Below are positions 1 through 6,127 of a stretch of 6,414 bases of DNA, in pieces (positions within the stretch are counted from its first letter, which is position 1; the number at the start of each line of letters is the position of its first letter). A program made the translations under genes and the position numbers. The stretch covers positions 1 to 6,414 of the forward strand of contig JAKCCP010000039.1 of the NCBI GenBank assembly GCA_021841985.1. The letters run 5' to 3'. Source of the stretch: Pseudomonadota bacterium. GTDB taxonomy: Bacteria > Pseudomonadota > Alphaproteobacteria > Acetobacterales > Acetobacteraceae. Under the pieces are notes generated by a model that was not told the origin of the DNA, did not search any database, and saw nothing but the letters and a program-made list of their open reading frames with translations.

Positions 1-562
1 TCCGATCTGGATGCGCGGCGAGCCAGGTTTGCAGGTCGGCATCGATCCGGTCGGCGAGCTGCAGCCAGGCCCGCCGCGGCACATCGCGCCCCTCCTCGGC
101 GGAGACGACGTCGCACACCACCTCCGCTTCAATCCCGTCGCGCGTGACGGTGAAATCGAGCGGGGCCTCGACATCAAGGCCGGAAAAGGCAACCGCGAAG
201 CCGCGCGCGCGGAGCCGCTCCGCCACGCGGATGTGATGAAAGATCGGCGTGAGCGCGTGCGGGAAGTGGAGCGCCGCCTGGAGTTCGGCCTGCAGCCGCG
301 CCCGCCGGCGCGGGGCGAGGCTGCCGAGATGCGCGACGATCAGGCCAGAGAGGCGAGCGATTTCGCGCTCCGCCGCGGATAGCAACGGCTGCGTCTGGCG
401 CAGCATGCGCGCGATCGCGAGTTCGAGCGCATGGCGCTGGAGCACCGCCCGTCCGCTCCGCCGTCCCGCGGCGATCGCCGCCTCCAGCTCCGCCACCCGC
501 GCCTGCCAGGCAGCGCGCCCGATGGCGTCCACGAAAGCCTGCAATCCCGCCCGTTCAGACAT
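1..562 (-). CDS. Uncharacterised protein, C-terminus cut by window edge
   Basis: An open frame runs without a stop from the ATG at 560-562 to the left edge, giving 187 residues; the C-terminus is missing. I do not recognise the family with confidence. Residues 1-120 are Ala/Arg/Leu/Glu-rich and probably all helical (for example AWQARVAELEAAIAA near 18-32). From about 121 the character changes to an alpha/beta pattern: GFAVAFSGLDVEAPLDFTVT, then a strand-like IEAEVVCDVVSAEEGRDVPR segment, then a helix ending DADLQTWLAAHP. The Asp at about 136 followed by EAEVVC at 145-150 loosely recalls the D...ExK core of restriction-endonuclease-like folds, but Cys stands where the Lys would be, so this is only a hint. 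There is no signal peptide or membrane segment. The start has only a weak purine-rich GGCGGG upstream. It lies 219 bp downstream of aroC on the same strand and is probably transcribed separately. Reality of the gene is fairly sure; function is unknown. Confidence 0.72.
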   Translation of the reverse strand, partial: MSERAGLQAFVDAIGRAAWQARVAELEAAIAAGRRSGRAVLQRHALELAIARMLRQTQPLLSAAEREIARLSGLIVAHLGSLAPRRRARLQAELQAALHFPHALTPIFHHIRVAERLRARGFAVAFSGLDVEAPLDFTVTRDGIEAEVVCDVVSAEEGRDVPRRAWLQLADRIDADLQTWLAAHPDR

Positions 563-618
563 TTTGTCCCGCCCGCACCCTATCGTCGCCGCATGCCTTG
601 CCGAGCGCCTTGTCCCGC

Positions 619-711
619 TGAGAGGTTGAAAAAGAATCGCCTCGCGCCCGCAAATCAATTGGACAAAATCAATCTTTTCAATAGGCCCTTCTTTTCAGGT
701 TCGATTGATTT
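619..711 (+). repeat. Intergenic repeat, copy 1 (head and tail)
   Basis: The head TGAGAGGTTGAAAAAGAA (619-636) matches 16 of 18 bases of the head of copy 2 at 4876. The tail TTTTCAGGTTCGATTGATTT (692-711) matches 19 of 20 bases at 4950-4969. The head-to-tail distance is 66 bp here and 67 bp there, and the interior also aligns patchily (CCTC, AAATC, a GTTTC/TTTTC..AGGC run). Head TTGAAAAAGAA and TTCTTTTCAG (689-698) are imperfect inverted arms. Inside, AAATCAATT (652-660) and AAATCAATC (666-674) are direct repeats 14 bp apart, and the second is the exact reverse complement of GATTGATTT (703-711). The copy fills most of the 219-bp gap between the aroC 3' end and the start of the leftmost gene. 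Nature unknown: possibly a small MITE/REP-like relic or a regulatory module. Confidence 0.6.
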
Positions 712-781
712 GGCCACCCTGACATTACGTAGTCGGGCCAGGGTCGGATGCGCGGGATAAGATCAAATAAACGTGAGCACT

Positions 782-1885
782 CTAGTTGCGCGGCAGGCGG
801 GCGGTCTCGGGGGCGTCGGGGTTCTGGGCGCGGTGGCGCAGCAGGTGATCGGCGAGCACCAGCGCCATCATCGCTTCTCCCACCGGCACGGCGCGGATGC
901 CAACACACGGGTCGTGCCGTCCGCGCGTCGCGACCTCGACCTCGGCGCCGGTGCGATCGACGCTCAGGCGCGGCGTCGGGATCGAGCTGGTCGGTTTCAC
1001 GGCAAAGCGCACAACGATCGGCTGACCGGTCGAGATGCCGCCGAGAATGCCCCCCGCGTGGTTGGAGCCAAACACCACGGTGCCCGCCGCCATGCGCAGC
1101 TCATCGGCGTTTTCCTCGCCGCGCAGGCGGGCGGCCGCGAAACCATCGCCGATCTCGACGCCCTTGACGGCGTTGATGCCCATCATCGCCCCCGCCAGAT
1201 CGGCGTCGAGCTTGGCATAGACCGGCGCTCCGAGCCCCGGCGGCACACCCTCGGCCACCACTTCGACCACCGCGCCCGCCGAGGAGCCGGATTTGCGGAC
1301 GGCGTCGAGATAGCCCTCCCAGCGCGCGGCCGCCGCGGCATCGGGGCAGAAAAACGGGTTGCGCTCGACCTCCGCCCAATCCCAGTTCGCCCGTTCGATG
1401 CGCTCGGGGCCGAGCTGGATCAGGGCGCCACGGATGATGACACGGGCGCCGAGCAGCTTCCGCGCGATGGCGCCGGCGGCGACCCGCATCGCGGTCTCCC
1501 GCGCCGAGGCGCGCCCGCCGCCGCGCCAGTCGCGGATGCCGTATTTCAGCTCGTAGGCGAGATCGGCATGGCCGGGGCGAAACCGCGTCGCGATCTCGCC
1601 GTAATCCTTGGAGCGTTGATCGGTGTTCTCGATGACGAGGGCGATCGGGGTGCCGGTGGTCTGGCCCGCGAACACGCCCGAGAGAATGCGCACCTGATCG
1701 GCTTCCTGGCGCTGCGTCGTGAAGCGCGACTGGCCGGGGCGGCGGCGGTCGAGAAAGGGCTGGATATCGGCCTCGGTGAGCGCCAGGCGCGGCGGGCAGC
1801 CATCAACGACGCAGCCGATCGCGGGGCCGTGGCTCTCGCCCCAGGTGGTGAGCCGGAAGAGATGGCCGAAGCTGTTATGCGACAC
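782..1885 (-). CDS. aroC: Chorismate synthase
   Basis: This enzyme catalyses the last shikimate-pathway step, the anti-1,4 elimination of phosphate from 5-enolpyruvylshikimate-3-phosphate to chorismate, in the cytoplasm with reduced FMN. The 367 residues span the full family length (E. coli AroC is about 360). All three family signatures are visible: [17 protein letters not shown] at 16-32, [17 protein letters not shown] at 124-140, and [12 protein letters not shown] at 323-334. The start is GTG at 1883-1885; the resulting N-terminus [19 protein letters not shown] is the conserved beginning of the family, which makes GTG convincing despite no strong Shine-Dalgarno. It begins 7 nt after the fabI stop, so it is probably cotranscribed and perhaps translationally coupled. 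The stop is TAG at 782-784. No truncation or missing motif was seen. Confidence 0.98.
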   Translation of the reverse strand: MSHNSFGHLFRLTTWGESHGPAIGCVVDGCPPRLALTEADIQPFLDRRRPGQSRFTTQRQEADQVRILSGVFAGQTTGTPIALVIENTDQRSKDYGEIATRFRPGHADLAYELKYGIRDWRGGGRASARETAMRVAAGAIARKLLGARVIIRGALIQLGPERIERANWDWAEVERNPFFCPDAAAAARWEGYLDAVRKSGSSAGAVVEVVAEGVPPGLGAPVYAKLDADLAGAMMGINAVKGVEIGDGFAAARLRGEENADELRMAAGTVVFGSNHAGGILGGISTGQPIVVRFAVKPTSSIPTPRLSVDRTGAEVEVATRGRHDPCVGIRAVPVGEAMMALVLADHLLRHRAQNPDAPETARLPRN

Positions 1886-1892
1886 GTGCCGC

Positions 1893-2744
1893 TCAATCCG
1901 TGACGGTTGCGATATCCGGGGCGTTGGGGTTTTTCATGCCGACCAGGTGATAGCCGCAATCGACGTGATGCACCTCCCCGGTGACGCCGGCGGCGAGATC
2001 GGAGAGCAGATAGAGCGCGGCGCCGCCGACATCCTCGATGGTGGTATTACGCTCAAGCGGGCTGTTGAGCTGGTTCCAGCGCAGGATATAGCGGAAATCG
2101 CCGATGCCGTTGGCCGCCAGCGTCTTGATCGGCCCGGCGCTGATCGCGTTCACCCGGATGCCGGCGGCCCCGAGATCGGCCGCGAGATAGCGCACCGAGG
2201 CTTCGAGCGCCGCCTTGGCGACCCCCATGACGTTGTAATGCGGGATCACCCGCTCGGCGCCGAGATAGCTCAGCGTCAGCAGCGCGCCGCCGGGGCGCAT
2301 CAGGGGCACGGCGCGGCGGGCAACGGCGGTGAAGCTGTAGCACGAGATATCGAGCGCCTGGAGAAACGCCTCGCGCGGGGTGTCGAGATAGCGGCCGCGG
2401 AGGTAGGATTTATCCGCCCAGCCAATGGCGTGGACGAGAAAATCAAGTCCGTCCCAGCGCCGGGCGAGGCCGGCGAAGGCGGTATCGATGCTGGCCTCGT
2501 CGGCAACGTCGCAGGGCAGCACGAGATCGGAGCCGACGCTCGCCGCCAGCGGTCGCACCCGGCGCTCCAGCGCCTCGCCTTGAAAGGTGAAGGCCAGTTC
2601 CGCGCCCTGCGCGGCGCAGGCATTGGCGATGCCCCAGGCCAGCGAGCGGTCGTTGGCGACCCCCATCACGATGCCACGGCGGCCGGCGAGCAAGGTGCCC
2701 GCGGCCGGGGGAGGGGCGAAGCTTTTCTCGTGAGGTTCCGACAT
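1893..2744 (-). CDS. fabI: Enoyl-[acyl-carrier-protein] reductase (NADH), FabI type
   Basis: FabI is a short-chain dehydrogenase that reduces trans-2-enoyl-ACP to acyl-ACP in the last step of each type II fatty acid elongation cycle. With the ATG at 2742-2744 the protein has 283 residues, slightly longer than E. coli FabI (262) because of a Pro/Ala-rich N-terminal extension. The nucleotide-binding start [13 protein letters not shown] lies at 28-40. The FabI catalytic pattern Y-x6-K is Tyr170-NVMGVA-Lys177, with the second conserved Tyr160 in SYLGAER. The substrate-loop region [12 protein letters not shown] is at 206-217 and HVDCGYH at 260-266. Gly and Phe at positions tied to triclosan binding in E. 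coli FabI (HAIGWA, DF) look canonical. The frame is open further upstream to an ATG at 2813, but the 2744 start has a GGGAAGA Shine-Dalgarno 6 nt away and fits the family better. First gene of a probable fabI-aroC operon, divergent from pdxH. Confidence 0.97.
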   Translation of the reverse strand: MSEPHEKSFAPPPAAGTLLAGRRGIVMGVANDRSLAWGIANACAAQGAELAFTFQGEALERRVRPLAASVGSDLVLPCDVADEASIDTAFAGLARRWDGLDFLVHAIGWADKSYLRGRYLDTPREAFLQALDISCYSFTAVARRAVPLMRPGGALLTLSYLGAERVIPHYNVMGVAKAALEASVRYLAADLGAAGIRVNAISAGPIKTLAANGIGDFRYILRWNQLNSPLERNTTIEDVGGAALYLLSDLAAGVTGEVHHVDCGYHLVGMKNPNAPDIATVTD

Positions 2745-2750
2745 GGGCGA

Positions 2751-2757
2751 TCTTCCC
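2751..2757 (-). promoter_or_regulatory. Ribosome binding site deciding the fabI start
   Basis: On the minus strand GGGAAGA ends 6 nt before the ATG at 2742-2744. It supports this start over the upstream in-frame ATGs near 2783 and 2813, which would add a low-complexity leader not typical of FabI. Confidence 0.6.
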
Positions 2758-2861
2758 GCGGTGGTTGCTTGGCTCGGCTGCATCAGGTGACACAGGCTGG
2801 CCATCAAGGGCAAGAGGCAGGCTTGGCAGGTTGCGCACGATAGCGCAGAAGCCGGGCGAGC

Positions 2862-2867
2862 AAGGAG
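2862..2867 (+). promoter_or_regulatory. Ribosome binding site deciding the pdxH start
   Basis: A near-perfect AAGGAG lies 8 nt before the ATG at 2876. It favours that ATG over an in-frame GTG at 2870 (only 2 nt away), over the ATG at 2765 (which would add 37 unconserved residues) and over the later ATG at 2900. Confidence 0.8.
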
Positions 2868-2875
2868 TAGTGACG

Positions 2876-3475
2876 ATGGCGAACGAGGATTCCAGGAACA
2901 TGACCGACCCGCTGCACCGCTTCACGGCCTGGCTCGCCGAGGCGAGCGCGGTTGAGCCCAACGATCCCAATGCCATGACGCTCGCCACCGCGACACCAGA
3001 GGGCCGGCCCTCGGCGCGGATGGTGCTGCTCAAGGGCGCGGATGCGCAGGGGTTCGTATTCTATACCAATCTGGAGAGCCGCAAGAGCCTGGAACTCGCC
3101 GCCAACCCGGTGGCGGCGCTGCTGTTCCATTGGAAGAGCCTGCGCCGGCAGGTGCGGATCGAGGGCGCGGTCGAGCCGGTCAGCGCCGCCGAGGCGGACG
3201 CCTATTTCGCGACCCGCCCGGCGCTGTCGCGCCTCGGCGCCTGGGCCTCCGACCAGTCCCGGCCCTTGCCGAGCCGCGCCGTGCTCGAGGCGCGGCTGGC
3301 GGCGATGAAATCGCGCTTTGGCGAGGAAAACATCCCGCGCCCGCCGCATTGGTCGGGCTGGCGGCTGGTGCCCGAGCTTTTTGAGTTCTGGCAGGACATG
3401 CCGTTCCGCCTGCATGAGCGCCTGGTTTTTACGCGCGGCGCCGGCGGGTGGGAGATCGGCCAGGTCTATCCGTGA
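2876..3475 (+). CDS. pdxH: Pyridoxamine/pyridoxine 5'-phosphate oxidase
   Basis: PdxH is a cytoplasmic FMN enzyme that oxidises pyridoxamine or pyridoxine 5'-phosphate to pyridoxal 5'-phosphate with O2, in B6 synthesis and salvage. The product has 199 residues against 218 in E. coli; the difference is a shorter N-terminal arm. The split-barrel FMN fold is visible: GRPSARMVLLK at 43-53, FVFYTNLESRKSLEL at 60-74, then SLRRQVRIEGAVEPV at 88-102. The SRLGAWASDQS segment is at 118-128. The family signature FEFWQDMPFRLHER at 169-182 carries the conserved Trp, Arg, His and Arg. It ends at WEIGQVYP, matching the short C-terminal end of the family. The start is set by a strong AAGGAG 8 nt upstream. 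It is divergent from fabI; pdxH beside fabI is a recurrent arrangement in alphaproteobacteria (from memory). A repeat head overlaps its TGA stop. Confidence 0.96.
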   Translation: MANEDSRNMTDPLHRFTAWLAEASAVEPNDPNAMTLATATPEGRPSARMVLLKGADAQGFVFYTNLESRKSLELAANPVAALLFHWKSLRRQVRIEGAVEPVSAAEADAYFATRPALSRLGAWASDQSRPLPSRAVLEARLAAMKSRFGEENIPRPPHWSGWRLVPELFEFWQDMPFRLHERLVFTRGAGGWEIGQVYP

Positions 3476-3501
3476 GCGTTTGAAAAGAATGCCCCGCGCC
3501 C
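3473..3501 (+). repeat. Intergenic repeat, copy 3 (head only)
   Basis: TGAGCGTTTGAAAAGAA (3473-3489) overlaps the pdxH stop codon and is followed by TGCCCCGCGCCC. Aligned to copy 1 (626-649, TTGAAAAAGAAT then CGCCTCGCGCCC), about 21 of 24 positions agree with two single-base gaps. The 20-bp tail of the other copies is absent: the ndh start comes 45 bp later. It is the shortest and most degenerate copy and sits in the 71-bp pdxH-ndh gap, where it may simply be part of the ndh promoter region. Confidence 0.45.
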
Positions 3502-3546
3502 CATCGTAATCTGTTATCGGTCGGCCATCGAGGGAGAGGCGGGGGC

Positions 3547-4878
3547 ATGGCGGAGCAGCGGGGGGAGGAGGGGCCGCATCATATCGTGATCGTCGGCGGC
3601 GGCGCGGGCGGGCTGGAGCTCGCGACCCGGCTCGGCGACCGGCTCGGGCGCCGAGGGCGGGCGCGCGTCACCCTGATCGACAAGGCGCGCACCCATTTAT
3701 GGAAGCCGCTCTTGCACGCGGTCGCCGCCGGCAGCCTCGATCGCGCCGAACACGACCTCAACTATCTCGCGCAGGCGCACTGGCACCATTTCCGCTATCG
3801 CTACGGCGCGATGATCGGCCTCGATCGGGCGCGGCGCGAGATCGCCATCGCCGCGGTTTTCGACGAGGAGGGGCGCGAGATCACCGCCCCCGGGGTGCTC
3901 CGCTATGACACCCTGATCATGGCGGTGGGCAGTGTCACCAACGATTTCGGCACGCCAGGGGCGGCGCAATTCGCCGTGCCACTGGAGACCCCCGACCAGG
4001 CGAGCCGCTTCAACCGCCGCCTGGTCAACGCCTTCATCCGCGCCCAGACCCAGCCCGGCCCGGTGCGGCCGGGGCAGCTCCACGTCGTGATCATCGGCGC
4101 CGGCGCGACGGGCACCGAGCTTGCCGCCGAACTGCACCGCACCACCCGCGCGGTGGTTGCCTACGGGCTCGACCGCATCGATCCGGCCAGGGATATCGCC
4201 CTCACCCTGATCGAGGCGGCGCCGCGCATCCTGCCAGCACTCCCCGAGCGCATCGCCGAGGCGACGCGGGGCCTGCTCGAAAAACTGGGCGTGCAGGTGC
4301 GCACGGGAGGGCGCGTGGTCGAAGTCTCCGCCGAGGGTGTGCGGCTCGCCGATGGCACGTTCATCGCCTCCGAGCTCGTGGTCTGGTCGGCCGGCGTGAA
4401 GGGGCCGGATTTTCTCGCCACTCTCGACGGGCTGGAGGTCAACCGGCTCAATCAGTTGGTGGTGGGCGAGACGCTGCAAACCACGCGCGATCCCGCGATT
4501 TTCGCGCTCGGCGATTGCTGCGCCTGCCAGCCGCCGGGCTACACCGCGCCGCTGCCGCCCCGCGCCCAGGCGGCGCATCAAGAGGCCGCGCATCTGTTCC
4601 GCGAACTGCCGCGCCTTCTCGCTGGCCAGCCCTTGCGCCCCTTCGTCTATCGCGATTTCGGCTCGCTGGTCTCGCTCGGCCGTTATAGTACGGTCGGCAG
4701 CCTGATGGGCTTCCTGGTCGGGCGCCACATGTTCATCGAGGGGTATTTTGCGCGCCTGATGTATCGTTCTCTTTATAAAATGCACGAATACGCGCTGCAC
4801 GGGGCGCGCCGGGTGATCATCGAGACGCTGGCCCGCGCCCTCGATCGAGGGAGCGATCCCGAGGTGAAGCTGCACTGA
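3547..4878 (+). CDS. ndh: Type II NADH:quinone oxidoreductase (NDH-2)
   Basis: NDH-2 is a single-subunit, FAD-containing peripheral membrane enzyme that passes electrons from cytoplasmic NADH to the quinone pool without pumping protons. The 443 residues match the length of E. coli Ndh (434). In order: FAD Rossmann motif HHIVIVGGGAGGLELA at 11-26; second Rossmann motif VVIIGAGATGTELAAEL at 180-196 for NADH; FAD-contacting FALGDC at 319-324; the quinone-site motif AQAAHQ at 340-345 inside PPRAQAAHQ. The C-terminal part SLVSLGRYSTVGSLMG (373-388) and the final VKLH closely resemble the E. coli enzyme, including the C-terminal region that anchors it to the membrane. The ATG is preceded by AGGGAGAGG 7 nt upstream. 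It lies 71 bp after pdxH and is likely transcribed on its own or with pdxH. A repeat head begins at its TGA stop. No oddities in the catalytic motifs. Confidence 0.95.
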   Translation: MAEQRGEEGPHHIVIVGGGAGGLELATRLGDRLGRRGRARVTLIDKARTHLWKPLLHAVAAGSLDRAEHDLNYLAQAHWHHFRYRYGAMIGLDRARREIAIAAVFDEEGREITAPGVLRYDTLIMAVGSVTNDFGTPGAAQFAVPLETPDQASRFNRRLVNAFIRAQTQPGPVRPGQLHVVIIGAGATGTELAAELHRTTRAVVAYGLDRIDPARDIALTLIEAAPRILPALPERIAEATRGLLEKLGVQVRTGGRVVEVSAEGVRLADGTFIASELVVWSAGVKGPDFLATLDGLEVNRLNQLVVGETLQTTRDPAIFALGDCCACQPPGYTAPLPPRAQAAHQEAAHLFRELPRLLAGQPLRPFVYRDFGSLVSLGRYSTVGSLMGFLVGRHMFIEGYFARLMYRSLYKMHEYALHGARRVIIETLARALDRGSDPEVKLH

Positions 4879-4969
4879 GAATTTGAAAAAGAAAGTCCTC
4901 TTGCTCGGAAATCGACGAAAAAAAGCCCGATGTTTCCAGAAGGCGTTCGTTTTCAAGTTCGATTGATTT
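4876..4969 (+). repeat. Intergenic repeat, copy 2 (head and tail)
   Basis: The head TGAGAATTTGAAAAAGAA (4876-4893) begins exactly at the ndh stop codon, and the tail TTTTCAAGTTCGATTGATTT (4950-4969) differs from copy 1 at one base. The end segments AATTTGAAAAAGAA (4880-4893) and TTCGTTTTCAAGTT (4946-4959) are inverted repeats matching at 12 of 14 positions, so an 80-bp unit with terminal inverted arms is present. The right end runs into the presumed mbfA promoter. See copy 1 for interpretation. Confidence 0.62.
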
Positions 4970-4995
4970 TCAGGCTCTGAGGCGCGTCCTAGTAT
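4967..4995 (+). promoter_or_regulatory. Candidate sigma-70 promoter of mbfA
   Basis: TTTTCA (4967-4972, 4 of 6 to TTGACA) and TAGTAT (4990-4995, 4 of 6 to TATAAT) are separated by 17 bp. The expected start near 5002 would fall inside the Fur-like palindrome just downstream. The match is modest and the assignment is tentative; the -35 overlaps the tail of repeat copy 2. Confidence 0.4.
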
Positions 4996-4996
4996 T

Positions 4997-5015
4997 ACAA
5001 ATGAAAATCATTCGC
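4997..5015 (+). promoter_or_regulatory. Fur-box-like operator upstream of mbfA
   Basis: ACAAATGAAAATCATTCGC contains the perfect palindrome AATGA-AAA-TCATT (5000-5012). Against the classical 19-bp Fur box GATAATGATAATCATTATC it matches 13 of 19 positions, including 12 of the 13 central ones. It starts one base after the candidate -10 hexamer, a repressor-like position. The downstream gene encodes an iron protein, which makes an iron- or manganese-sensing Fur-family regulator (Fur, Mur or Irr) plausible. The site is not a recognisable Irr (ICE) element to my eye. Which regulator binds, and with what sign, is inference. Confidence 0.55.
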
Positions 5016-5034
5016 GTTAGCTGGTAAAATCCTG

Positions 5035-5093
5035 CCCTCTTGCAGTAAAAACTTCACCCCGCCGGTGATTTCGCCGGCTTGCAAAAGGTAGGG
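5035..5093 (+). other. Structured leader stem-loop upstream of mbfA
   Basis: The inner hairpin is GCCGGTG (5061-5067), loop ATTT, CGCCGGC (5072-5078): seven pairs including one U-G. Around it CCCTCTTGCA (5035-5044) can pair, with bulges, to TGCAAAAGGTAGGG (5080-5093). The inner stem is not followed by a T run, so it is not an intrinsic terminator in the mbfA direction. If transcription starts near 5002, the leader would be about 165 nt, long for a simple promoter. No known riboswitch class was recognised. Confidence 0.35.
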
Positions 5094-5158
5094 CGAAACG
5101 ATATCTGCCGTTTCACTCCGTTTTCCGCCCATGGACGCGCGCGGGAGGCGATTGAGAC

Positions 5159-5162
5159 GAGG
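5159..5162 (+). promoter_or_regulatory. Ribosome binding site deciding the mbfA start
   Basis: GAGG (within GACGAGG) lies 6 nt before the ATG at 5169. The frame is open upstream to a TTG at 5079, but that would start inside the leader hairpin and add 30 residues (QKVGRNDICRFTPFS...) that do not resemble the family. The ATG gives the expected N-terminus MRDFSELSEREILALAI. Confidence 0.65.
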
Positions 5163-5168
5163 CGCGAC

Positions 5169-6125
5169 ATGCGAGATTTTTCCGAGCTTAGCGAACGCGA
5201 GATCCTGGCGCTGGCGATCAGCAACGAGGAGGAGGATAGCCGCATCTATACCGACTACGCCGAGGCGCTGCGCGAGAATTTTGCCGCCACCGCCAATATG
5301 TTCCGCGCCATGGCGCAGGAGGAAAACGAACACCGCCGGCGTCTGATCGAGCTTTTTCAGCAGAAATTCGGCGAACATATCCCCCTTATTCGCCGCCAGG
5401 ACGTGCGCGGCTTCATCGCCCGCAAGCCGGTCTGGCAGATGCGCGATCTGCGCGTCGATACCGTGCGCAAGCAGGCCGAGCTGATGGAGATGGAGACCCA
5501 GCGCTTCTATCGCCAGGCCGCGAGCCGCAGCAGCGATGCCTCGATCCGCAAGCTGCTCGGCGATCTCGCCGAGGCCGAGAGCGAGCACGAGCACAAGGCC
5601 GAGCAGCTGCTGGCGGAAAACCTCCCCGGCGGGGTGCGCGCCGAGGAGGAAAAAACCGTCCGCCAGCTTTTCGTGCTGCGCTATGTCCAGCCCGGCCTCG
5701 CCGGATTGATGGATGGCTCGGTCTCGACCCTCGCCCCTCTCTTCGCCGCCGCCTTCGCCACCGGCCAGACCTGGAACGCCTTCGTCGTGGGCCTCGCCGC
5801 CTCGCTCGGCGCCGGCATCTCGATGGGCTTTGCCGAAGCGCTCTCGGATGACGGCAGCCTCACCGGGCGCGGCGCGCCCTTCCTGCGCGGGGTGATCACC
5901 GGGGCGATGACCACGCTCGGCGGGCTCGGCCACAGCCTGCCCTATCTCATCCCGCGCTTCTGGACGGCAACCGCGATTGCCATCGCCGTGGTGGTGGTGG
6001 AGCTGGCGATTATCAGTTGGGTGCGCTGGCGCTACATGGACACCTCGCCCGTCGCCGCGGCGTTTCAGGTGGCGTTCGGCGGCGCGCTGGTGTTCGCCGT
6101 CGGCATCGCCATTGGCAGCAGCTAG
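5169..6125 (+). CDS. mbfA: MbfA-type membrane ferritin: ferritin-like domain fused to VIT1 domain
   Basis: MbfA proteins, studied in Bradyrhizobium and Agrobacterium, carry a cytoplasmic ferritin-like (erythrin) diiron domain on a vacuolar-iron-transporter-type membrane domain and export iron, protecting against iron and peroxide stress. Here there are 318 residues, a usual length. The N-terminal four-helix part (about 1-165) shows candidate iron ligands: Glu20 in ISNEEEDSRIY, E52-x-x-H55 in QEENEHRRRL, Glu104/Glu107 in AELMEMETQRFY, and E137-x-x-H140 in AEAESEHEHKAEQL. From 173 the VIT1 part starts PGLAGLMDGSVSTLAPLFAA, with GISMGFAEALSDDGSLTGRG at 216-235. About five membrane helices lie near 176-198, 201-222, 243-262, 266-284 and 298-317. 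The stop is TAG at 6123-6125, 2 nt before a cytochrome b561 gene, implying one transcript. Regulation is probably metal-linked through the Fur-like box at 4997-5015. Family assignment is firm; direction of iron transport is by homology. Confidence 0.9.
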   Translation: MRDFSELSEREILALAISNEEEDSRIYTDYAEALRENFAATANMFRAMAQEENEHRRRLIELFQQKFGEHIPLIRRQDVRGFIARKPVWQMRDLRVDTVRKQAELMEMETQRFYRQAASRSSDASIRKLLGDLAEAESEHEHKAEQLLAENLPGGVRAEEEKTVRQLFVLRYVQPGLAGLMDGSVSTLAPLFAAAFATGQTWNAFVVGLAASLGAGISMGFAEALSDDGSLTGRGAPFLRGVITGAMTTLGGLGHSLPYLIPRFWTATAIAIAVVVVELAIISWVRWRYMDTSPVAAAFQVAFGGALVFAVGIAIGSS

Positions 6126-6127
6126 CC

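Larger units (their letters stand above)
2745..2875. promoter_or_regulatory. Divergent fabI/pdxH intergenic region
   Basis: The two genes start back to back with 131 bp between them, so promoters for both must lie here or just inside the flanking genes. I could not find a hexamer pair with good sigma-70 spacing on either strand, so no promoter position is assigned. No strong operator palindrome was seen. Confidence 0.5.

Noticed and set aside
714..747. Hairpin ACCCTG/CAGGGT downstream of aroC as a terminator
   Set aside because: The stem (8 pairs with one bulge, 17-nt loop) is real, but no T run follows it on either strand, so an intrinsic terminator is not supported.
11..760. Overlapping plus-strand frames at the left end
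   Set aside because: The minus-strand frame 1-562 has the better protein-like composition and start. The plus-strand frames are Arg/Ala/Pro-rich shadows extending into AT-richer intergenic DNA.
773..1903. Long plus-strand open frame opposite aroC (376 codons)
   Set aside because: It mirrors aroC on the other strand. It is Gly/Ala/Arg/Asp-rich with no recognisable motif, and such frames are expected opposite high-GC genes.
3480..3510. TTGAAA with CGTAAT as an ndh promoter
   Set aside because: The spacing is 19 bp, the -10 match is weak, and TTGAAA is also part of the repeat head, so the promoter reading is not independent.
3697..4956. Long minus-strand open frame opposite ndh (419 codons)
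   Set aside because: It is antisense to a clear NDH-2 gene, has low-complexity composition and no supporting motif or ribosome binding site.
5079..5168. N-terminal extension of mbfA from TTG at 5079
   Set aside because: TTG is a rare start, there is no ribosome binding site, the added residues do not look like the family, and the ATG at 5169 has a good one.
4995..5933. Minus-strand open frame opposite mbfA (312 codons)
   Set aside because: It is the antisense shadow of a well-supported gene; its His/Gly/Glu/Leu-rich text matches no family I know.
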